Positions 52,785-64,000 of a stretch of DNA of 64,000 bases are shown piece by piece (the first letter of the stretch is position 1; the number at the start of each line of letters is the position of its first letter). The stretch covers positions 41,581,862 through 41,645,861 of the forward strand of contig CM055110.1 in NCBI GenBank assembly GCA_029204225.1. The letters run 5' to 3'. Under the pieces are notes generated by a model. It did not search any database. It saw only the letters and a program-made list of their open reading frames with translations, and was not told the origin of the DNA. The stretch comes from Diphasiastrum complanatum. Its lineage: Eukaryota; Streptophyta; Lycopodiopsida; Lycopodiales; Lycopodiaceae. The translations under genes and the position numbers were made by a program.

Positions 52785-54545
52785 ATATCTATCTGATGTT
52801 AGTGAAGATCCTTTGAGTTTGGATTCTTTGCTTTGCATTTGAAATGAATATGAACAAATAATCCATCATAGCAGTATGCTTACCAGATCCACGATAAGTT
52901 CTCTTTGATAGAAATCTTTTCCAAATGTCTTTGAAAAATATTCCACCAACCTGCTACTATGCCAATGTACCTCCTGCATGTCTGATGTCGATCCTGGGTA
53001 TGCAAAGTCCACATGCATGAAGTTGGCTGCAAGAAAAACTGAAAAATCCGAGGCTTCCATGCTTCATCATGACCACAAAGATCATAAAGATCAAGATTGT
53101 ACCATGAGCAATATTCAAGATTAAGCATACTAGCTTTACTAGTCCAAAAAATATGAACTCTATCCAAAATGGATCTAATCTTGAAACCATACTCAAACTT
53201 GATCAAATTAAGGCTAAATACTTTCTTGAGGGTGTAAGTGTCCTCAGTGGATGCTTCACTTAACCTCACAAGAAGTTTACAATATGCCTCAATACATGAA
53301 AAAATTCCTTTTTTCAAACTATGAGTACTATACTCATACTTGCTCTTACTCAATTTAAGAGCATACAAATGATGGTACAACATCTTGCTTTCTAGATGTT
53401 TTGGAAACATAATCAAGTCACAAAAGACAAGAATTAATTCCAGATTAAAGACTTCATTCAAAAACAGAATAGTCTTACTTGATCTTTGAGATAAGCAAAT
53501 CTCAATTAAGCAAGATACATCATTAATCAAACAAAAAGAACAATAGGTGACTACCACCTTTACTTATCTTTTCTTTTTCATGAAATAAGATCAACAAGGA
53601 CTCGGCCTTGTACAATGATGAAGATCTCCTTGGACATGCATGTTGAGGATACTCCTCCTCAAACCTTGACCTCATCACAACTTGATTACTTGCCATAGTA
53701 ATGACTTGTGATGCACTATGAGACATTGTGCTCTTGGCCACTTCCAAGATAGAAAATAGATCCTCAAAATCAAGAACTTCTCCATGCTCAAACACCTTCG
53801 AGATAGAGAGTGTAAAGGCTATGTAGCCTTCCTTGGTGGATAAGCATCCAACCATGATCCACAGACTAGGATCACCATCCTTCTTTCTTTCCAAGAAACC
53901 ACATACAAAGCAATAGTCTTCAAGAACACTGAGGTATACAACCTTAGGCTTATAACTGAACAAGACTTCATAAAGTGCAATCCTTCCATTAGCTTTATAA
54001 CTCCATAAAGTTTTGCACGATGGAACATACACATGCACCAAAAAACTTGAAGAGACAAGACACAGCCAAATGTAACTTGTGGATCCATCAATAGTACATG
54101 CAAAGCAAGAAACACCTTCCTTGCTTATTGATAAAGAAAGATGAACATCGGAATGTTCCAACTCCATAGAATGTTCTGTCTTTTTAGAAGACATAAAATA
54201 TGGATCCGTAAGTGATTTTGCCATAGAATAAGCCACTCTTGGCTTGATCTCCTTGACTATAATAGGCATAGACCTGAAGTTGGAAACATACAACTTCCTA
54301 TGCCATAGCTCCTCCTTGGAAACATAAGTCATCAATGCAGCATCACATAAACTTGAATTTTCATGCACATCTAGCTTGAAAATACCTCCATATCTAGATC
54401 CACTTGCAAGGATCTTATCTTCTTTCTTTATGAAACAACCATTGATAATGAAATCCAGTTCATAACCATCATCTAACAACTTTCCTACACTAATCACACT
54501 CTTTGTGAGATAGGCACATAGAGAAGATTGGTCACCAACTGCTGT
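52785..54545 (-). pseudogene. Copia C internal remnant, unusually open but divergent
   Basis: The 324-codon frame 54497-53523 keeps copia order in condensed form: ISVGKLLDDGYELDF (protease end), EELWHRKLYVSNFRSM (pre-integrase), ELEHSDVHLSLSISKEG and TIDGSTSYIWLCL (integrase D motifs degraded), GYIAFTLSISKVF and RSRFEEEYPQHACPRRSSSL (post-integrase linker). Next comes a 225-codon frame (53557-52880) without recognisable RT. An RNase H tail (VEYFSKTFGKDFYQREL) lies near 52930. No Y-x-D-D was found, so it is probably non-autonomous. Confidence 0.65.
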
Positions 54546-54950
54546 GTATATTGATTTCTTTACTGACCGAATCTCGTCCGAAAACCAGTCTTTTGCACAT
54601 CATTTGGATGAATTCTAATCTAATAATACCTAATTTTGAGTTCTATATTTGTGAAGTATTTAGCTCCACCTAATCAATCCACTAGATCATCCATTCGAGG
54701 CCATGGATATTTATTCTTAATAGCTATTTTATTCAACCCCTTGTAATCCACGCACATCCGGAAGTCTCCATGTTTCTTCGCTTTCAGAAGAACAGGAGCA
54801 CCCCATGGTGACTTACTTGGTCGAATGTGACTCATCTTAAGATAATTTTCAATTTGATTAGTAATCTATATCTCTTCTTTCTAAGAAAACCGGTATGGAT
54901 GTCCTGTACTTTCCACACGTGTGGCCATACTAAACATGTTTTGAACAGTA
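54546..54950 (-). pseudogene. Gypsy RT fragment next to copia C
   Basis: Minus strand: YRFS-stop-[51 protein letters not shown]-stop-LGGAKYFT, then IRIHPNDVQKTGFRTRFG. It ends where copia C begins at about 54545, so this is the junction or breakpoint. Confidence 0.82.
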
Positions 54951-55337
54951 AAATACATTTTTGGTGCATTTTGACATTCATACACAAAATTTGAGTCAAC
55001 TAGTGCATTTTTCAAGCTATCACTTGCATTGTTTCTATTCCATTGATGTGTTCTTGGTTTAGATCAATCATATAGGTGGATTAAGGCTTTTTTACAATAC
55101 ATTAAAGTTGATTATCTGTTTTTTGAGTGTGCATTAAAGTTGAGAGAGAAAGATTGTTATAAACCAAAGATTTAGTAATGAATTTGCAAAGTTGAGATTA
55201 CAATCTATTGATCCATCATTTAAGATTTGTTCTAGAGTGGTAGGGTTGGGTGTAGAAGCTTCTTGATTGCTAGAAGGCACTATGGGTTCGGATCTCTTAG
55301 TGAAACTATCTTAGTTTCAAGTGCACTTACACTAATA
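54951..55337. other. Short non-coding gap
   Basis: AT-rich, with no domain recognised. It may be the leader of copia D. Confidence 0.4.
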
Positions 55338-56652
55338 ATGGCATCAATGGGTGGGTTCTTGCTTGAAGCTAGTGAAAGACTTTCATCCACTAATTATGCC
55401 ATTTGGAAAGTTTGAATGGAGTCATTATTAGTACTTCATGATTTGTATGACATTGTTCTTGGTGTGGAAGAAGAACCTCAAGGAGCTCAATATTTAGTAA
55501 AGTACAAGAAGAGATCTAGGTTGTCACTACATTGCTTAAAGATGAATGTGAGTAATGACTTGTTGAAAGACATCTCATCTTGTAACTCGTCCAAAGAGGC
55601 AAGGGATTCACTAAAATCTATTTATGAATCCAAAAATACTTCAAGAATACTCATGCTAAGAAATAAAATACTTCAAAGCATGAAAGGAAGTAATGAGAGT
55701 GCCCAAGATTATGTTCTTAGGATCAAATCTTTGAATCAAGAGTTATCTTCCATTAGTGACAAGATTCAAGACAATGAATTAGTTCAAATCACCTTGAATG
55801 GATTAGGAAATGAGTATTCTATCTAGTTCAAACTTTTGCTATTCAAGATCTACTTCCTACTATTGAAAAGCTTCTGAGGAAAGTAGGATGCTTCATATCA
55901 GGAATAGGATTGGTTCCTTATCTTTGATTGATGGTGGTGAGAAGGCTAACTTTTCTTTGAAGGGCAAGGAGAAGAAGTTTCCATCCAAGAAGACCCAAGA
56001 TGTGGAGGCCGAGAGCAAAGATGGAGCTTCAAGTTCCAAAGGACAGAGTAACAAGGACAAGAAGAAGCTAAAGGGTTTTTTTTTGTGGTAAGAAAGGACA
56101 ATCATGGCAATCTTGTGCTTGAGGAGGAGGATGAATGCAATTTATCTTTGATGGATTCCTTAACACAAACATATAATCATAACACTTGGTGGATTGATAG
56201 TGGGCTAGCTCTCATATGACACACCAAAATACTACTTTTCTACTTTGCTTTCCTACAATAACACTGCAAGTGATCAAGAATGTGAGATTGCAGAAGTTGG
56301 ATCCATTCCTTTGTGTCTTGGATCATCTAAGAAAGTAGATCTAGACAATGTTCTTTATGTACCTTCGATTACAAAGAACTTGTTAAGTGTTGGTCAACTT
56401 ATGGATAGTGGATTAGATGTACATTTCAAGCATGGAGCATGTTCGATCTTGAAGAATGAGAAATGTATTGCCAGTGGTTTTAAGCAAGGAAGGTTAGTTA
56501 AGTTGGATGCTAATGTGATGGTTGGAAGTGTAAACATGGCAAGGGAGGAGCTCTCTCAAGTGGAGTTATGGCACAAGAGGTTAGGCCATCCTAACTTCAA
56601 AGCTATGGAGACCATGGTGAACAAGGAGCTAGCAATTGGACTTCTCTTAGCA
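55338..56652 (+). mobile_element. Copia D 5' half: gag, protease, pre-integrase
   Basis: ATG 55338 (MASMGGFLLEASERLSSTNY), with a TGA at 55413 in the same frame, then 136 open codons of copia gag (LLVLHDLYDIVLGVEEEPQG; LKSIYESKNTSRILMLRNKI; RIKSLNQELSSISDKIQDNE). A degenerate knuckle (FFCGKKGQSWQSC), protease start (NTWWIDSGLA) and late protease/pre-integrase ([35 protein letters not shown]) follow. The element is cut at about 56652 by the opposing gypsy E. Confidence 0.85.
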
Positions 56653-56659
56653 TAGAGCT

Positions 56660-57125
56660 TTTCTTGCCTTAGAAGATCCAAGACAATACGAAGATGCTCT
56701 TCATGCTCCTGAAGGGTCTGACTATAGATTAATATGTCGTCCAAATACACCACCACAAACTTTCCCAAATATGGACAAAGAATATCGTTCATCATCTGTT
56801 GAAAAGTGGCAGCCGCATTCGTGAGTCCAAAAGGTAACACTAAAAATTCATAATGGCCATACCTGGATCGAAATCCAGTCTTAGGAACATCTTCGTTCCT
56901 AATCCTTATCTGATGGTAACCTGATCTAAGATCAATCTTGGAGAAATACTTAGCTCCATTCAGACGATCCATAAGATCATCCATCCTAGGTAAGGGATAT
57001 CTGTTCTTGATGGTTAAATCATTTAACTTTTTAAAGTCACCACACAAACGTGTGCCGCCATCCTTTTTACTAACTAAAAGGATTGGTGCTCCCCAAGGGG
57101 ACTTACTAGGCCGAATATGGCCCAT
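56660..57125 (-). pseudogene. Gypsy E reverse transcriptase
   Basis: Open for 155 codons with all main blocks intact: [80 protein letters not shown] and catalytic [20 protein letters not shown]. It runs to LYAKRS, then enters antisense of copia D. A C-V-D to C-G-D change is visible in the second block. Confidence 0.9.
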
Positions 57126-57309
57126 CCTAAGGAGTTATTGTAACTGCTTAGAAATTTCATCCTCTTCCTTGATGCTAACTCTGTATGGAAAAAGAAATAC
57201 AGGTTGGCTTCCAGGAAGCAACTCTATTTGATGGTCAACACTCCTTTGGGGAGGTAGGCCATCAGGAAGTTTATCAGGAAAAACATCGCTATACTCCTGC
57301 CTAAGTTTG

Positions 57310-57880
57310 TTAAATTATTCCTTCAGGTGAGTTAGCACTTAAGGGATTATTTACAGGCACATTCAAAGGCAAATGCGATAAATCAATATTTAGACTCTGG
57401 ATTGCATGGTCATCCACATAAATTTCATCTTTCAAAAAACAAAGATAAACTTTATTACCATAATCTTTCAAATATTCAACAACGTTTAAAGCAGAAACCA
57501 AAGGATCAAAAGGCCTATTGACATCGCCTTTTAGCTCAAGCAATGAGCCCTTATGCAAAAAGGAAATACTATGAGTAATATAATCCTTTCTTAAAGACTC
57601 GTTTTTAGAATAAAACCATTCTTTTCCTAAGATTATGTCTACGCTATCCAAATTCATAATATGAAAATCTAGCGGTTCAACATAATCTTGAATATGAAGT
57701 GGCAGTTGAGGAACAAGCTGATCCCAAGCTTGACGATCTTCCCCCGACGCCATTTTCACCACATACAAGTGATTACTTGGCTCGGTAGCCACCTTGAGCT
57801 TCTGCACCAGTTTAGCATTTATGAAGTTATGTGTGGAACCATCATAAAAAAGAACAGTCACAACTTGGGCGTCCTACGAT
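57310..57880 (-). pseudogene. Gypsy E protease
   Basis: 183 open codons. The active site reads VLFYDGSTHNFI, where the family has D-S/T-G-S-T-H-N-F, so the catalytic Asp position is Tyr. LDSVDIILGKEWFYSK matches the ILG-x-x-W block. It ends before RT with a stop near 57310. Confidence 0.8.
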
Positions 57881-57885
57881 TTCAT

Positions 57886-58520
57886 TCATACGAATGAGAT
57901 CGTGGGGGCCAAAAATAGTTGTATCAAAGCAACAATTCTCGCACTAGTGCCATCCTTTAAGGATAAATCAACAAAAGAAATACAAGAATTACTTGGCACT
58001 TTAAAGGATTTAGGTTGCCCGCCAGATTTCTTTTGTTTTTTCTTTGGGCAATCTTTTGAAAGATGTCCCTTCTCCATATAGGAGAAGCACAAGCCCCCGG
58101 TTCTCGCCTTGTCATAGTCTGTGCGATCCAACTTGACACGCTTTTTCTCGCCTTGAGAACCGGTGTCCATCTTGTCTCTGCCCCACTTTTTGAAAAATTT
58201 CTTTTCTTTTTGTTCAGCCTTGGGCAAACTTTGCGCCTTGTGAGATGCAAAATGGGCGTCATCGAAGATTTTTGCAAAGCGAACTACATCCTCGATAGTT
58301 TGCGGTTGGTTACGTCGCACTTCTAGCTAAAATTCTTTCGGAAACCCGAAGATAAAATGTAGCTTCAACAGGATAGGATCGATTCACGAAGTGAATCGAG
58401 GCAAAATGTTTTGGAATTCTTGGATGTAGGCATCTAACGGCCTAGTACCCATCTACATGGTGGCGAAATGCCATGTGTAGTTTTCTTTGATTTCTCCCCT
58501 TTCTTAAAAATTTGTTGAAG
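57886..58520 (-). pseudogene. Gypsy E gag
   Basis: The capsid end (MGTRPLDAYIQEFQNILPRF, LKLHFIFGFPKEF-stop) is followed by the open frame 58320-57886, with one knuckle CFSYMEKGHLSKDC whose second Cys is Tyr. The N-terminal gag is not recognisable. Confidence 0.8.
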
Positions 58521-59281
58521 CCAAAACTATGGCTTTTGTATGTTAAAAACTTGGAAATTAAAGTTTGTAACATTACAAATTAGCTTAGGTTCAAACTTTG
58601 TAACCTTATATTCTAAACTTTGAAAACTTATCTCATAAACTTTAGCATGTACTTTTCAAAGTACACATAAGTTTATAGTTTAAAGTTTACAACAGTCCGT
58701 CCACTTTACAAAGCTCAGACTTTCAAAGTTTACTTTTTACATGAAACGTTTACAATTTAGCTATCACATCATAACAAAAAGTACTTTATAGAAAAGTACA
58801 AGAAAGATGTGATTGTTCAAGGGAATTAAGTCTCCCTTCCCACAAACAAAAAGGTAATCCCTGCCAGCCTGCAGCTGTTCGCGCCTGCCACAAAACCTGT
58901 CAGTCGTACAGAGCGCGCGGGCGCGCAGGTGCCCGACAAAATTTTCTTTTCTTTTTTTTCAAATTTTTTTTGCATGAGGAAAAACCAGAAAGCAAAAAAA
59001 AATTTCCGACTTTCGAGTCCAAAAATAAGGCCAAAAAACTAAATCGGCTTTTGAAGTTTTTAAAACCGCCAAAAATTCAAAAAATTGACAAACTTCCACC
59101 ATAGCTAGCAAAGGTGGCTCGTTTTCAATCAAAATGACCTCGGATTGAGACGAACCAACAAGCAAAGTTGTTCAGTTCGATTCAACGAATTCAACTAAGC
59201 CTTCAGAAAACATCAGCTAAAAGCTTAAACCAACCAAAAACGTAAGTTAGAGCAATTGCACCTTATTCACAATGATCGGTG
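58521..59281 (-). other. Leader of gypsy E
   Basis: Non-coding. It includes an AAACTTT/AAAGTTT-rich stretch (58540-58760) and a GC-rich GCGCGCGGGCGCGC patch at 58914-58927. Confidence 0.5.
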
Positions 59282-59292
59282 GCTCTGATACC
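59282..59292 (-). other. Primer-binding site of gypsy E, tRNA-iMet type
   Basis: The minus strand reads GGTATCAGAGC, lacking only the first T of the usual site. Confidence 0.8.
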
Positions 59293-59295
59293 TAC

Positions 59296-59621
59296 ATCCT
59301 GAGGCCTAGATACTCGTCCCAACCTGACCACCAGTGGAAGAGCTCTTCATTCTCTAGAAGAGAATGAATGCCAAGCTCATGGAGATCCACCTCTATATAC
59401 ATAGCCTAGGTGGGTCATCTCCATCTATAGGAGTCACGCATGACCAACAACACGTGACAATTCTCCACACTGACACGGGTCCATAACAACGAGTCACCGC
59501 GGGCCAATAAGACATTGACATGTGACACCCAAAAGAGCTATAGCTATAAATTAGCGTTGTGTCCCATAACTGAGACCGTCATCTCAAGTTTCTTGTTGCG
59601 TGCCCTTATGGGTACGTAACA
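59296..59621 (-). repeat. 5' LTR of gypsy E
   Basis: About 326 bp, minus strand TGTTACGTACCCATAAGG onward, with a TATA-like TATATAGAGG near 59390. It ends next to the primer site. There is no second copy in the window. Confidence 0.7.
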
Positions 59622-61740
59622 GTCACCCAATATTCTTGACACTATAAGCTGAAACCCTAGGCACTATACCTAGGTTGGGGGCCAATCAGATTTTCCACCT
59701 ACGTTGGACTTTTGCTATTTTTGGTCACGGTCTTTATGACAAGGACTACATTGGCATGGATAAAAGGAGAGCTTACGACATATGCGAAAGAAAAGAAATA
59801 TATTTGCAATTCTTTAAATCAAGTGAATGGCATGATGATCATATCGTATGACATTATAACTATTTAATCAAATCTAAGGAATCATGTGTGATCTTTTTGC
59901 AAGATGATTCATGAGGTAGAAGAAGATGAGGATTGCATATAAAATGCTATATCTGGAAAGATAAGTTGAGGATGAGTTCCAGGTGTTGGAATTGGTGCAT
60001 TTCTTTCCACACCAACGTTCTAAAACTACCTATGTGAAAAAAGTAGGCGAGCTTATAGAAAAAATGCAAAAAGAACTTAAAGAAAAATTTGAAAAACAGA
60101 TGCTAGAAAAGCTCCATGAGTTTTCTTTAGCACAATCTCAAGTGTGGTGGAATTTAAAAGTTTTCTGAGATTAATTCCTGAAATGAAACTAAATACTAGA
60201 GAAATAGACATATTATGATAAAATGTCATGTATAAATACTACGAAAATTATTCTTTTGTAGAGACACAAAGTTGGAGAAGAAAAACCATCGAATGGTGTT
60301 TCTTTTCCAACTAAAACATTATTCAATGTTTATTTGAAAAATGAAACATTACCAAATCCATCAAATAGGATATTTTTGTGATTGATTTTTTTTGTTCTCT
60401 CTATATCTACCATATTTTAGAGTCTGACTAGAAAAAAAAAAACTATTATATAGCAAATCAACAATTATTTTTTGTATTTTCTAGACTCATATCCAATAAT
60501 CTAGTAATCTAGATGCTTGCAAAATTGTACATTCTATGATAGACATGTGTGTTGGAGTTTCATCTTACTTCTGCTCATCTGATTTCAACTTCAGAGAACC
60601 CCTATCCACTATACATACTCACCTCTCATAAAAGCCTGCAAAAATGAACTATTATTTGTGACAATCTATAGTTTTACATGCATAATTGAATAGTCTACAA
60701 AAATACAAATAAATTCAAAATAGAACAAGGACGACATGATTCGTCCCCCATACTAAGTATTTGAGCTTAAAGTAGACAACTTTCTTCAAATCGACTATCG
60801 ACTATCGACTATAGACTCATTGTCGACCGTCGACGTATCGACCGACTATCGACATCGATATCGCAACAATGCCAAAAAAATGTTGGACCCTTTCCGTGCC
60901 TCCCTAATCAGTGCGATCAAGAGGGCAAAGAAGGGGCTTGGATCTCCAACCAGGTGAGTATCGATGTAGTACGGGCTTCAATCCAATGAGGGATAAATTA
61001 CAAGCTAAAGATGGAATCTAAGCCTACCAAGGGTGTCAATCTTGATGTTGGATCTAAAGGTGGAAGGGCTTAGATTTGGATGTGGGGTTCCCTCTTGTCT
61101 TCTTCTCTTTTGGTGTTTCTAGTTTTGGTAGATCCACTTCTTGGATCTTGGTTTCTTGGCTTATCTAGGCATCATTGACTTTATATCTTCTCCTCTTGAG
61201 GTTGATCTTCTCAAGGGAGGTGAACAATGGAAAGGAAATCTAGCTCATGGATCCTAATGATCTCTTCCAAAGGGGATTTCTAACATCTATTTTGCTTTGA
61301 GTGTGATTTTGTGGATTAGTTGGATGAATGCAAGTGCTAATGAACATTCAAGAATGTGATAGCATAATTAACAACAACAAATCAAGCATTCATCATCCAC
61401 AATCAATCATACATAAGTAAAAAAAGGAGGGCTTCAAAAAGTAAGAATGGAAGGAGGAGGCTCCTTTCTCTCTCAATCTCTATTCTTCTCTTTACAAAAT
61501 GGTGTCACATCCCTCTTTATAGAAAAAACTAGGGCTAGGGTTTTTGGTTCACCCAAAAACCTTGTGCCATAAGAACTTGACTTTATAAAAGTTTTAAACC
61601 AAATTGCATTTTAACTAATTGGGTCCTTTTATCATTTTTGGCCCAATAGGGCATTGATCTACTTTTATTTCTCGTGCTATAGGCTTACGAGTACATTGCA
61701 CCTTCTACGTGTGTCTTAACATTGCATTATAGGTAGGTCT
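59622..61740. other. Mostly non-coding, unassigned
   Basis: A short plus-strand frame 59983-60168 (KVGELIEKMQKELKEKFEKQ, coiled-coil-like) has no family I recognise. A TCGACTATCGAC short repeat occupies 60798-60870. The part at about 61430-61640 resembles, in style only, a Tat-type LTR read on the minus strand (A/G-rich run, then a TATA-like TTTATAG, then GGCCCAA). Confidence 0.35.
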
Positions 61741-62260
61741 AAGTCTTTATGCCGACTCGAAAGGATTATTGTTCAGCAACTGGTATCGAACAAAAAGTTG
61801 TTGCTTCCTATTTTCCATAGTCGAATGGACTGGCAAAAATGAAGAACACAACCTCAGCCGAGTTTTCCAAATGCATGATCACTCATGCTTGGTTGTCCAG
61901 ATCGTTTTGGCAACATGTTGTGCCAACGACAACATATGTACAAAACCAATACATAACTAAAGGCCTACTTGACAACAAGACTCCTTATGAAGTTTGGAAT
62001 AGATCCAAACTCCAGTGCGACAATTAGAGTGCTATAGCATTATTGATCAATCCTAGATTTCGCTCTAGAAATAACACATTGAGATTGAGTACCACTATAG
62101 TAGGAGTAAGATAGTCAACAAGGAGGTAAGTTTGAAGTTTTACAGAACCCAGTACATGCAGTTAATATCTTTACAAAAGGGTTGACTCAAGAAGCTGACT
62201 CAAGAAGCACACAAGAATTTTTGCTTGAATTTGAAAATTAAGACATTCAAGAATTCAGAT
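61741..62260 (+). pseudogene. Copia A integrase end fused to RNase H
   Basis: Integrase C-terminal half (SNGLAKMKNTTSAEFSKCMI; SRSFWQHVVPTTTYVQNQYI; DNKTPYEVWNRSKL) joins directly to RNase H (QCDN-stop-SAIALLINPRFRS, EIEYHYSRSKIVNKEV, NPVHAVNIFTKGLTQEADSR). RT is entirely deleted, as in copia G but at a different junction. Confidence 0.82.
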
Positions 62261-62332
62261 TAAGGGGGGGAGGCTCGTAGCGATACTGACGTGCAAATCG
62301 TTCGTCAGACTTGGGTATGGGGGCAAAAGACT

Positions 62333-62368
<36 letters not shown>

Positions 62369-63028
62369 GGATATCTATTCTCTCCATCCCTTATCTCTTT
62401 GTTAATATAGATCCATTAATTTTCTATATGTAAATACTTTTATAGTCGCGTACTCCCTAGAAATAAAAAAGATTCGATGATAGTGCTTTGTCGACATGGC
62501 CGAACTATCGATCTGAGTATCATCGTCTATATGGTAGTCATCATTGACTATTTGGCCATCATCGAACTATCGACTGAGTCACCATCGACTCGATTGTTCG
62601 GCTACTCAACACTATCATGCCCATATAGAATCTCTAACGAAATCAGATTCTATCGAACAACGATTGCTAACAACATGTAGTGCCTTAATCCCATTTGTAA
62701 AAGTACAGATTAAGCATTATTTTAATTGCATAGCCATGTGTATATATTTGACAACAATCGATGTATTATAAAGGTTACTCTTACTATGACGCTACATTAT
62801 TATTTTCGATTGCACCTTATTTGACCTTTCTCTTTGTTATCACCGTATTATATCAAAAAGATCACGCATGCAACTGCATTCAGACTTGTACACATTCTTT
62901 GACTAAGTCGAACTTGTTCCAAAAACTCGAGCATTGTCTTGTTGTGTCGTTTGCATTATTTCTATTTTTGTCTGAGTTGCAGTCTTGTAGATAAACTCAT
63001 TCGTAGATTAAATTATTCATATGACTGA
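62261..63028 (+). repeat. Polypurine tract and LTR of copia A, left flank of copia C
   Basis: A purine run TAAGGGGGGGAGG (62261-62273) precedes LTR-like DNA. 62578-63028 matches 16730-17201. It ends with the target duplicate ACTGA (63024-63028). Confidence 0.7.
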
Positions 63029-63855
63029 TGTTAAAAATTGTAAAACATATCTATCATCTATTGTTAATGTTTGGGGGATCCTACCCATGTAAATATTTTG
63101 TACATATTCAAGGTATGTGAATTGAGCACATATCCTTGTAGAATAGGGCGAGTTTGGGTTAGGTAGATCAAATTCCAATGACATGCATAAAGTCTAGTTG
63201 GTCTAGTATGATATGCAATAATGTTGACAATGTCTAGTTTGACATGCATATAGAGATTCACATGGAATTGGTCAATTATGACCTTGTAGAGACTCGAGCC
63301 ACAATAAATGCATAATGTCCTAAGTTTCCATAGTGACATGCAAAGCATGCAATCACTCTAATAGACACATGCATGTAGATTTGTACATGGCTAGTTGAGA
63401 AATTGCCATTTGGAGAAAGTAGGTAGAAGTTAGGTGCAACCTGTGCATGCTAGCAGTTAGGTGTCAAGTTAATAGTTGTTTGTCACTTGAATAGGTGTAG
63501 GATGTGCATTGAATTCAAGGAGTACCACGAATTTTGCTCTCCTATATATGTACATATCATTCTCATTCACAAAGTAATGAAGAACCAAAGTTTTGTAGCT
63601 ATCTCATGCTTGGTTGGATCTAAATTATTTTTCTTGTTATCTAAAACACTGTAATCTTGTACTTTTAATCATTCTTTGATTCATTGCTATCATAGTCTAT
63701 TGATTAGCATGCTAGATTGTGAATTAGCCATACCTTCTGAACTAGATCTTGTTGAACAATCTAGAATCAGGTTATAGTGCCAATCACAAAGCTTAATCAA
63801 GATCAGTCACTCTTGTGGACATTCCCCACACGTGTTAATTCTGGAATTTTCAACA
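63029..63855 (+). repeat. 5' LTR of copia C
   Basis: 827 bp, TGTTAAAAATTG ... GGAATTTTCAACA, ending CA directly before the primer site. It is nearly identical to the inverted 3' LTR at 51915-52770. Confidence 0.92.
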
Positions 63856-63867
63856 TGGTATCAGAGC
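63856..63867 (+). other. Primer-binding site of copia C, tRNA-iMet
   Basis: TGGTATCAGAGC immediately follows the LTR. The rest of the element continues beyond 64000. Confidence 0.92.
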
Positions 63868-64000
63868 CTCATTAAGCTTTGCATGCTAATTTCCCTAATA
63901 GTACAAGAAATTGAGAGATAAACAAGCAAAAAAGCGGTTTTTCACCTTTTCTAACATTTCTCTGAAGTGTAATTGGATCAAATCAGACCCGAACTGAATT

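Larger units (their letters stand above)
56653..59621 (-). mobile_element. Gypsy E 5' half: LTR, gag, protease, RT
   Basis: Minus strand: 5' LTR 59621-59296, iMet-type primer site, leader, gag, protease and RT, ending at about 56653 against copia D. RT is the best preserved part. RNase H, integrase and the 3' LTR are absent. Confidence 0.85.

Noticed and set aside
59983-60168. Coiled-coil-like 61-codon frame as a possible host gene
   Set aside because: Too short, lysine-rich from A-rich DNA, with no recognised family or splice signals.

Overview
The window is plant nuclear DNA. The evidence is one spliced, organelle-targeted-looking host gene with plant-type GT-AG introns, surrounded by decayed LTR retrotransposons of plant lineages (Ty3/gypsy chromoviruses, a Tat/Athila-like gypsy with a tRNA-Asp primer site, several Ty1/copia families), plus LINE, hAT-like and possible SINE sequence. 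Very long TE-filled introns and nested, old insertions suggest a large-genome land plant (a fern or gymnosperm would fit). The species cannot be fixed from the sequence.

The one convincing host gene is on the minus strand, 50884 down to 22240. It encodes a class-I peptide-chain-release-factor-like protein (GGQ motif) of about 271 residues in six exons spread over 28.6 kb. All exon phases agree. Intron 2 (about 20.6 kb) and intron 4 (about 5.9 kb) are mostly transposon wreckage.

Layout: 0.4-7.6 kb Tat/Athila-like gypsy (minus); 9.1-13.9 kb chromovirus (plus) with an inverted LTR fragment inside its RT; 14.2-18.3 kb copia fragments (families here called G, A and B); 20.2-20.4 kb SINE-like tandem pair; 22.2-50.9 kb the release-factor gene. 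Its intron 4 holds LINE ORF2 and ORF1 pieces. Its intron 2 holds a chromovirus tail, a 5.8-kb copia (F) carrying a hAT insertion, a shrunken chromovirus (H) whose 3' LTR is split by a gag-only copia with intact target-site duplication, and a minus-strand gypsy split by a hAT MITE. From 51.3 to 54.5 kb lie copia B, A and C pieces in inverted orientation. From 54.5 to 59.6 kb lie gypsy and copia (D, E) remnants. From 61.7 to 64 kb lies copia A again, with the other end of copia C.

No coding sequence of any TE is intact. Many have lost RT or integrase by internal deletion. The most informative structures are the split TE-loaded host gene, the two halves of one nested copia insertion (same 5-bp target duplication) now facing each other in inverted orientation with an empty-site copy at 17.2 kb, and the gag-only copia at 42.2-45.7 kb. 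No tRNA, rRNA or CRISPR was seen.
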